Shown here: positions 48,852 to 51,968 of the stretch, piece by piece
Numbering within the stretch: position 1 is the first letter of the stretch
Layout of the letters: each line of letters opens with the position of its first letter
DNA from: Acidimicrobiaceae bacterium
Lineage (GTDB): Bacteria > Actinomycetota > Acidimicrobiia > Acidimicrobiales > RAAP-2
NCBI GenBank assembly: GCA_003155135.1
Contig: PMFN01000012.1
Span: forward strand, 1 to 51,968
DNA: 51,968 nt
Direction: 5' to 3'
Position numbers and translations under genes: made by a program
Notes under the pieces: generated by a model
Told to the model about the DNA's origin: nothing
The model's input: the letters and a program-made list of their open reading frames with translations, nothing else
The model's database searches: none

Positions 48852-49509
48852 CGAACTCGGCCAGCGCGGCCTCGTCGCCGGGCACCACGACGACGGAAAA
48901 GCCGTCGCGCTCGACCAGCCACTGGCGGTTGGCCTCGTGCAGCTCGTTCGAGGCGGCGAAGCGGTTGAGCACCACCACGAGTGGCTCGCCCACCAGCGCC
49001 GCCGCGCTCGAGCGGACGGCGTTGATGGTGCCGAGGCCGGCGTCGGCGACCAGTACGACGGCGTCGGGCTCGAGCAGGCGCACCAGGTCGGCCGTGTCAC
49101 CGTCATCGGCCAACGGCGAGCGCACGCCGCCGGCCGTCTCGATCAACCCGACCAGCCCCGGGCCCTCGGGCCACTCGAGCTCGACGGCCAGCTCGGCCAG
49201 CGTGAAGGGAGGTCGCCCGAGGGCGCGTGCGGCCATGGGCGGGGCCATGGGGACCGGGTACCACCGGTGTGCCACGCACACCGTCGTTGGCGGCTCACCG
49301 CTGGCCAGCCCGAGGACCGCCGCGTCCGTCGAGCTCGGTGCGTCGTCGGGCGCGTAGGACTGGGCGGGCTTCCTCGCCGCCACCCTCCACCCGGCATCTC
49401 GCAGGGTCCTGAGCAGTGCAGCGCCCACCCAGGTCTTGCCGACCTCGGTCCCGGTCCCCGCCACGACCACCAGTCGCTCGGGCTTGGTGGCTGGGTCGGG
49501 CTGGGCCAT
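48817..49509 (-). CDS. bioD: Dethiobiotin synthetase
   Basis: About 230 aa. ATP-dependent carboxylase that closes the ureido ring of dethiobiotin. P-loop VVVAGTGTEVGKTWVGAALL (G-T-x-V-G-K-T), KPAQSY, VCVAHRWYPVPMAPPMAAR and IETAGGVRSPLADDGDTADLV are present, the last being the BioD signature around GGxxxP. ATG at 49509 begins close to the family core; the frame open to 49551 is less likely. Neither a promoter nor a good SD is seen. The 3' end overlaps the LLM gene. Confidence 0.93.
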   Translation of the reverse strand: MAQPDPATKPERLVVVAGTGTEVGKTWVGAALLRTLRDAGWRVAARKPAQSYAPDDAPSSTDAAVLGLASGEPPTTVCVAHRWYPVPMAPPMAARALGRPPFTLAELAVELEWPEGPGLVGLIETAGGVRSPLADDGDTADLVRLLEPDAVVLVADAGLGTINAVRSSAAALVGEPLVVVLNRFAASNELHEANRQWLVERDGFSVVVVPGDEAALAEFATRATRSWGGP

Positions 49510-49576
49510 TGGAGGAGTCTGGGCCAGGAGCGCCGGCGGCCGCCATCCCATCCCCGAAGGGCCGGTGGCCAGTTCG

Positions 49577-49582
49577 TAGTCT
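49577..49582 (+). promoter_or_regulatory. -10 box of a probable leaderless promoter
   Basis: TAGTCT, six bases before the ATG at 49589. Confidence 0.5.
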
Positions 49583-49588
49583 CTTCGG

Positions 49589-50323
49589 ATGGATCAAGAA
49601 ACAGACATCGACCCGGTGGCCGACAACGACGAGCCCGTCGAGGTGGTCGTGACCATCGAGCGCCCGGGTTGGGAGCTGCCCGAGTTCCTCGCCGCCGGGC
49701 TCCTGGTCACCACCGCGCTCCTGCTCGCCACGAGCTTCGTGGCCGCCATCATCGGCATCTTCCAGCCCCTGCCCCAGAGCACGTCGTCGCTGCAGCTCAA
49801 CGGCTACGTGATGGTCTATTCGACCTCGTGGGCGACCATCGCCACCTCCTTGGTGGTCATCGTCGCCCTCGTCTTGTGCTGGTGGCAGGTGCGCCAGGTG
49901 GGCCAAGCGCCCGACGACGTGTCCGGCATCGCCCGCCTGCCGCGCCTCGGTTGGATGTCCTCGGTTGGCGGCTTCTTCCTCGTCCTCTTGGCGATCGGTT
50001 CGGTGGCCACCTTCCTCGGCACCTTGTTCGTCGGCGGCTCGGCCAACAGCAACGTGGCGTGGGAGCGTTATGTGAGCGTCGGTGGCCAGGCGTTGGCGGT
50101 GCTCGTGCTCACCGTGTTCGGGCTCATCGCCGTCCAGAAGATCAATGACGAGGCAGAAGCCGTGCTCGCCACCGATGACGACGACGTGATCGTCGTCGAC
50201 GAGCTCGACGCCGGGGACGACGATCCGGCCGCCCTGACCGCCGCAGACGACGGCGGCGGTGACGGCGGCGGCGATGACGGCGGCACACATTCCGATGGTC
50301 CCCCCCCGAGCGACGAGGAGTGA
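49589..50323 (+). CDS. Four-helix membrane protein with acidic tail
   Basis: A 244-aa protein. An acidic cytosolic N-terminus (MDQETDIDPVADNDEPVEV) leads to four hydrophobic segments: LAAGLLVTTALLLATSFVAAIIG, TIATSLVVIVALVLCWWQV, VGGFFLVLLAIGSVATFLGTLF and ALAVLVLTVFGLIAVQ. The last ~65 residues are strongly acidic and Gly/Asp-rich (DDDDVIVVDELDAGDDD, GGGDGGGDDGG), probably disordered. No family recognised. Start set by the leaderless -10 box. Confidence 0.65.
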   Translation: MDQETDIDPVADNDEPVEVVVTIERPGWELPEFLAAGLLVTTALLLATSFVAAIIGIFQPLPQSTSSLQLNGYVMVYSTSWATIATSLVVIVALVLCWWQVRQVGQAPDDVSGIARLPRLGWMSSVGGFFLVLLAIGSVATFLGTLFVGGSANSNVAWERYVSVGGQALAVLVLTVFGLIAVQKINDEAEAVLATDDDDVIVVDELDAGDDDPAALTAADDGGGDGGGDDGGTHSDGPPPSDEE

Positions 50324-50419
50324 GCGCCGGGCGCCCTCCCGCTCGGAGGGGCCGGGCGCCACGCGAGAATGGAGACCATGGGCCGGCCACCGGCGCCGCC
50401 CACGTCTCGGAGGGACAGG

Positions 50420-50905
50420 ATGGATCGCATCGGCGTGGTTGACACCATGTTCGCCCGTTACGACATGGGCACAGAGGCGCTCGACGAGCTCGCCGACTGC
50501 CCCGGGCACGGCGAGCGTTTCGAGGTGGTCCGACGGACCGTCCCGGGCTTCAAGGACCTGGCGGTTGCCGCCAAGGTGCTCATCGAGGAACACGACTGCC
50601 GCATCGTCGTCGCCCTCGGGATGCCCGGCAAGGCTCCGGTCGACAAGGTCTGCGCCCATGAGGCGTCCCAGGGGATCATGACGGCCCAGCTCATGACCAA
50701 TACCGCGATCCTCGAGGTGTTCGTCCACGAGGATGAGTCCGACGATCCGTCCGTGGTGGCCGAGGTCTGCCGGAACCGTGCGCGCAAGCACGCCCGCAAC
50801 GCCTACTGGATGCTCTACGAGCCCGAGCAGCTCACACGCCGGGCCGGCCAGGGCATCCGTCAGGGATTCGACGACGCCGGTCCACTCGATTCCGTCCTCA
50901 GCTGA
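50420..50905 (+). CDS. ribC: Archaeal-type riboflavin synthase
   Basis: A 161-aa protein that looks like archaeal riboflavin synthase (RibC), not the bacterial RibE type. It matches the pattern of the archaeal enzyme: RIGVVDTMFARYDMG, VRRTVPGFKDLAVAAKVLIEEHDC, VVALGMPGKAPVDKVCAHEASQGI, AILEVFVHEDESDD, RARKHARNAYWMLYEPE and AGQGIRQGFDDAGPLDSV. It belongs to the lumazine-synthase-like fold and disproportionates two lumazines into riboflavin. GGAGGG lies five bases before the ATG at 50420, which decides the start against a frame open from 50369. No other rib gene is adjacent. The assignment is by recall of family motifs. Confidence 0.85.
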   Translation: MDRIGVVDTMFARYDMGTEALDELADCPGHGERFEVVRRTVPGFKDLAVAAKVLIEEHDCRIVVALGMPGKAPVDKVCAHEASQGIMTAQLMTNTAILEVFVHEDESDDPSVVAEVCRNRARKHARNAYWMLYEPEQLTRRAGQGIRQGFDDAGPLDSVLS

Positions 50906-50920
50906 GGCTCGAGGCCCAGC

Positions 50921-51712
50921 TCAGGGCGCAGGGGGCCGGAGTCTCGGGCGCCGGGCCACGTCGATGCGCGTGATGGCGAGATAGGCGACGAAGCCGATGA
51001 TGAGCACCGTCAGGCCGAGGCTGACCTTGCCGTTGCCCCAGCCGAGGCCGCCGACGACCACGGGCTTGCCCAGCCAGTCGGCGAAGGACGCGCCGAGCGG
51101 GCGGGTGATGACGTACGCCGCCCAGAAGCTGAAGACCGGGTTCCAGTCGAACCGCCAGTACCCGATGGCCGGGACGGCGATGATGACGGCGAAGAGCACC
51201 ATCGATTTGAAGTAGCCCAGATGCAGCGTCGTGGCCGTGAGGTCACCGAGCGCGGTGCCGAGTGCGAAGGTCGCGACGACCGCCGCCCAATAGAACAGCT
51301 CGCGACGCGGCGTCGTGATGCTGTGGATCGAGAGCGTGTCCTCCACCCGATCCCACGCGAAGAACACGGCGACCAAGACGATGGCGTAAAAGGTGGTCGA
51401 CACGAAGTAGGGCACACCGAAGCCGACATGGAGCACGTCGGCCGCCATGGTGCCGAAGACCCCGACCATGACGACGGCGAACCAGTACGTCCACGCCATG
51501 TAGCGACGCATGCGGAACTGGAGCACGAGGGCGACGACGAAGCCGACGAACCCGAGCGCGACGGCGGGCACCGGGTGGATGCGGTGCACCAGGTAGTCCG
51601 AGGTGGACTCACCCATTGCGGTCGAGAGGCCCTTGATGATCCAGAAGTAGGCGGTGATGATCTCGGGCACCCGCAGGCGACCCGGGGCCAGCGCGCCGCG
51701 TGGTCGGCTCAT
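50921..51712 (-). CDS. COG4705-like membrane protein
   Basis: A 263-aa membrane protein with about eight helices. The start reads ITAYFWIIKGLSTAMGESTSDYLVH, the opening of the COG4705 membrane-anchored family, and the repeated pattern ALGTALGDLTATTLHLGY and ITRPLGASFADWLGKP appears in the second and last thirds, as usual there. Function of the family unknown. ATG at 51712 is set by CACAAT six bases upstream; the frame open to 51790 is an artefact. Confidence 0.85.
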   Translation of the reverse strand: MSRPRGALAPGRLRVPEIITAYFWIIKGLSTAMGESTSDYLVHRIHPVPAVALGFVGFVVALVLQFRMRRYMAWTYWFAVVMVGVFGTMAADVLHVGFGVPYFVSTTFYAIVLVAVFFAWDRVEDTLSIHSITTPRRELFYWAAVVATFALGTALGDLTATTLHLGYFKSMVLFAVIIAVPAIGYWRFDWNPVFSFWAAYVITRPLGASFADWLGKPVVVGGLGWGNGKVSLGLTVLIIGFVAYLAITRIDVARRPRLRPPAP

Positions 51713-51718
51713 CGGGGG

Positions 51719-51724
51719 ATTGTG
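51719..51724 (-). promoter_or_regulatory. Possible -10 box of a leaderless promoter
   Basis: CACAAT on the minus strand, six bases before the ATG at 51712; 4 of 6 match to TATAAT. Confidence 0.35.
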
Positions 51725-51776
51725 GCGTGCACGGCCGCCACGCGCCACCTCACGCTGACTCACGGGCGCCGCACGG

Positions 51777-51968
51777 TCATGGGCCCTCACCGCCGCTCGG
51801 CGTGCAGGACCTCGGATCCCACGGGGCGAGTGCCTCGGTCTTGGGCGTGGGCGCGCTGAACTCCGACGAGGGGGAGGAGGAGGAAGCGGTGGTCGTGGTC
51901 GTGGTGGTGGTCGTGGGCGCCACGGTCGTGGTGGTGGCCTTGCTGCCCTTGGCGGTCGTGGCGGTCGT
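51777..51968 (-). CDS. C-terminal part of a Thr-rich, probably exported protein
   Basis: Only the last 63 codons are in the window; the gene continues past the right edge. The sequence is a low-complexity Thr/Ser/Pro segment (TTTTVAPTTTTTTTTASSSS) followed by a short tail with LAPWDPRSCTPSGGEGP and the stop. Such Thr-rich parts are usual wall-spanning linkers of actinobacterial secreted proteins. No domain is visible, so no function is proposed. Codon third positions are almost all C or G. It runs codirectionally with the COG4705-like gene 64 bases downstream. Confidence 0.65.
   Translation of the reverse strand, partial: TTATTAKGSKATTTTVAPTTTTTTTTTASSSSPSSEFSAPTPKTEALAPWDPRSCTPSGGEGP

Noticed and set aside
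51221-51859. Open frame opposite the COG4705-like gene
   Set aside because: Composition rich in Glu/His/Arg/Asp as expected of a shadow; the minus-strand frame has clear membrane helices and family motifs.
1-51968. CRISPR arrays, insertion sequences, prophage or integrase genes, tRNA genes
   Set aside because: No spaced identical repeats, transposase or integrase motifs, or tRNA T-loop/CCA patterns were found while reading both strands; absence cannot be proved without a search.

Overview
The window is very GC-rich, densely packed actinobacterial chromosome. Several features point to the class Acidimicrobiia or a close relative: the secreted-protein repeat of the form [14 protein letters not shown] at the left edge, a mycobacterial-type GlnX/GlnH/PknG module, a class E sortase, a BsaP next to BioB, deazaflavin (F420)-type oxidoreductases, WS/DGAT acyltransferase, and many start codons placed six bases after a TAnnnT -10 box (leaderless transcripts). 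I see no tRNA, rRNA, CRISPR array, insertion sequence or prophage; this is ordinary chromosome with some unusual operons.

Layout. 1-7.6 kb: start of a secreted repeat protein (cut by the edge), a membrane molybdoenzyme pair (YedY/sulfite-oxidase-like subunit plus cytochrome b), a DHA2 MFS exporter with its MarR regulator, a zinc-ribbon membrane protein, an Old Yellow Enzyme, and cysK-cysE behind an Rrf2/IscR-like operator. 8.2-19.7 kb: an eight-gene operon that is the most interesting part of the window: GlnX (membrane sensor), GlnH (amino-acid-binding lipoprotein), an unrecognised coiled-coil protein, PknG kinase with three extra N-terminal zinc motifs, a PP2C phosphatase, a VWA protein, an FHA protein fused to a SARP/BTAD DNA-binding region, and a membrane protein with DivIVA-like and bacterial PH-like parts. 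The genes overlap or are separated by at most 6 bases.

19.6-27.6 kb: WS/DGAT acyltransferase, an ABC exporter, a TauD-type dioxygenase, a polytopic GT-C-like membrane protein, a class E sortase and DUF2237. 27.6-35.6 kb: a 230-aa unknown protein directly under a perfect LexA box, two methyltransferases, a deazaflavin-dependent reductase, VOC protein, esterase, aquaporin, an orphan adenine methylase, PPK2 and an LLM oxidoreductase. 35.7-44.8 kb: a lipid-modifying cluster (cyclopropane synthase, DUF1365, FAD oxidoreductase; divergent SRPBCC and SDR), then amidase, cupin, P450 and an FKBP lipoprotein. 44.9-52 kb: acyl-CoA dehydrogenase, bioB-bsaP, an LLM monooxygenase behind a KstR-like operator, bioD, two membrane proteins, an archaeal-type riboflavin synthase and the C-terminus of a Thr-rich protein.

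How it fits together. The inferred central circuit is extracellular amino acid -> GlnH -> GlnX -> PknG, with PP2C as the counter-enzyme and the FHA-SARP protein as a possible transcriptional output; this last step is inference. Biotin genes (bioB, bsaP, bioD) flank one monooxygenase gene. Cysteine synthesis (cysE, cysK) is a two-gene operon. All functional assignments rest on reading translated sequence and recalled family motifs; no database search was run.
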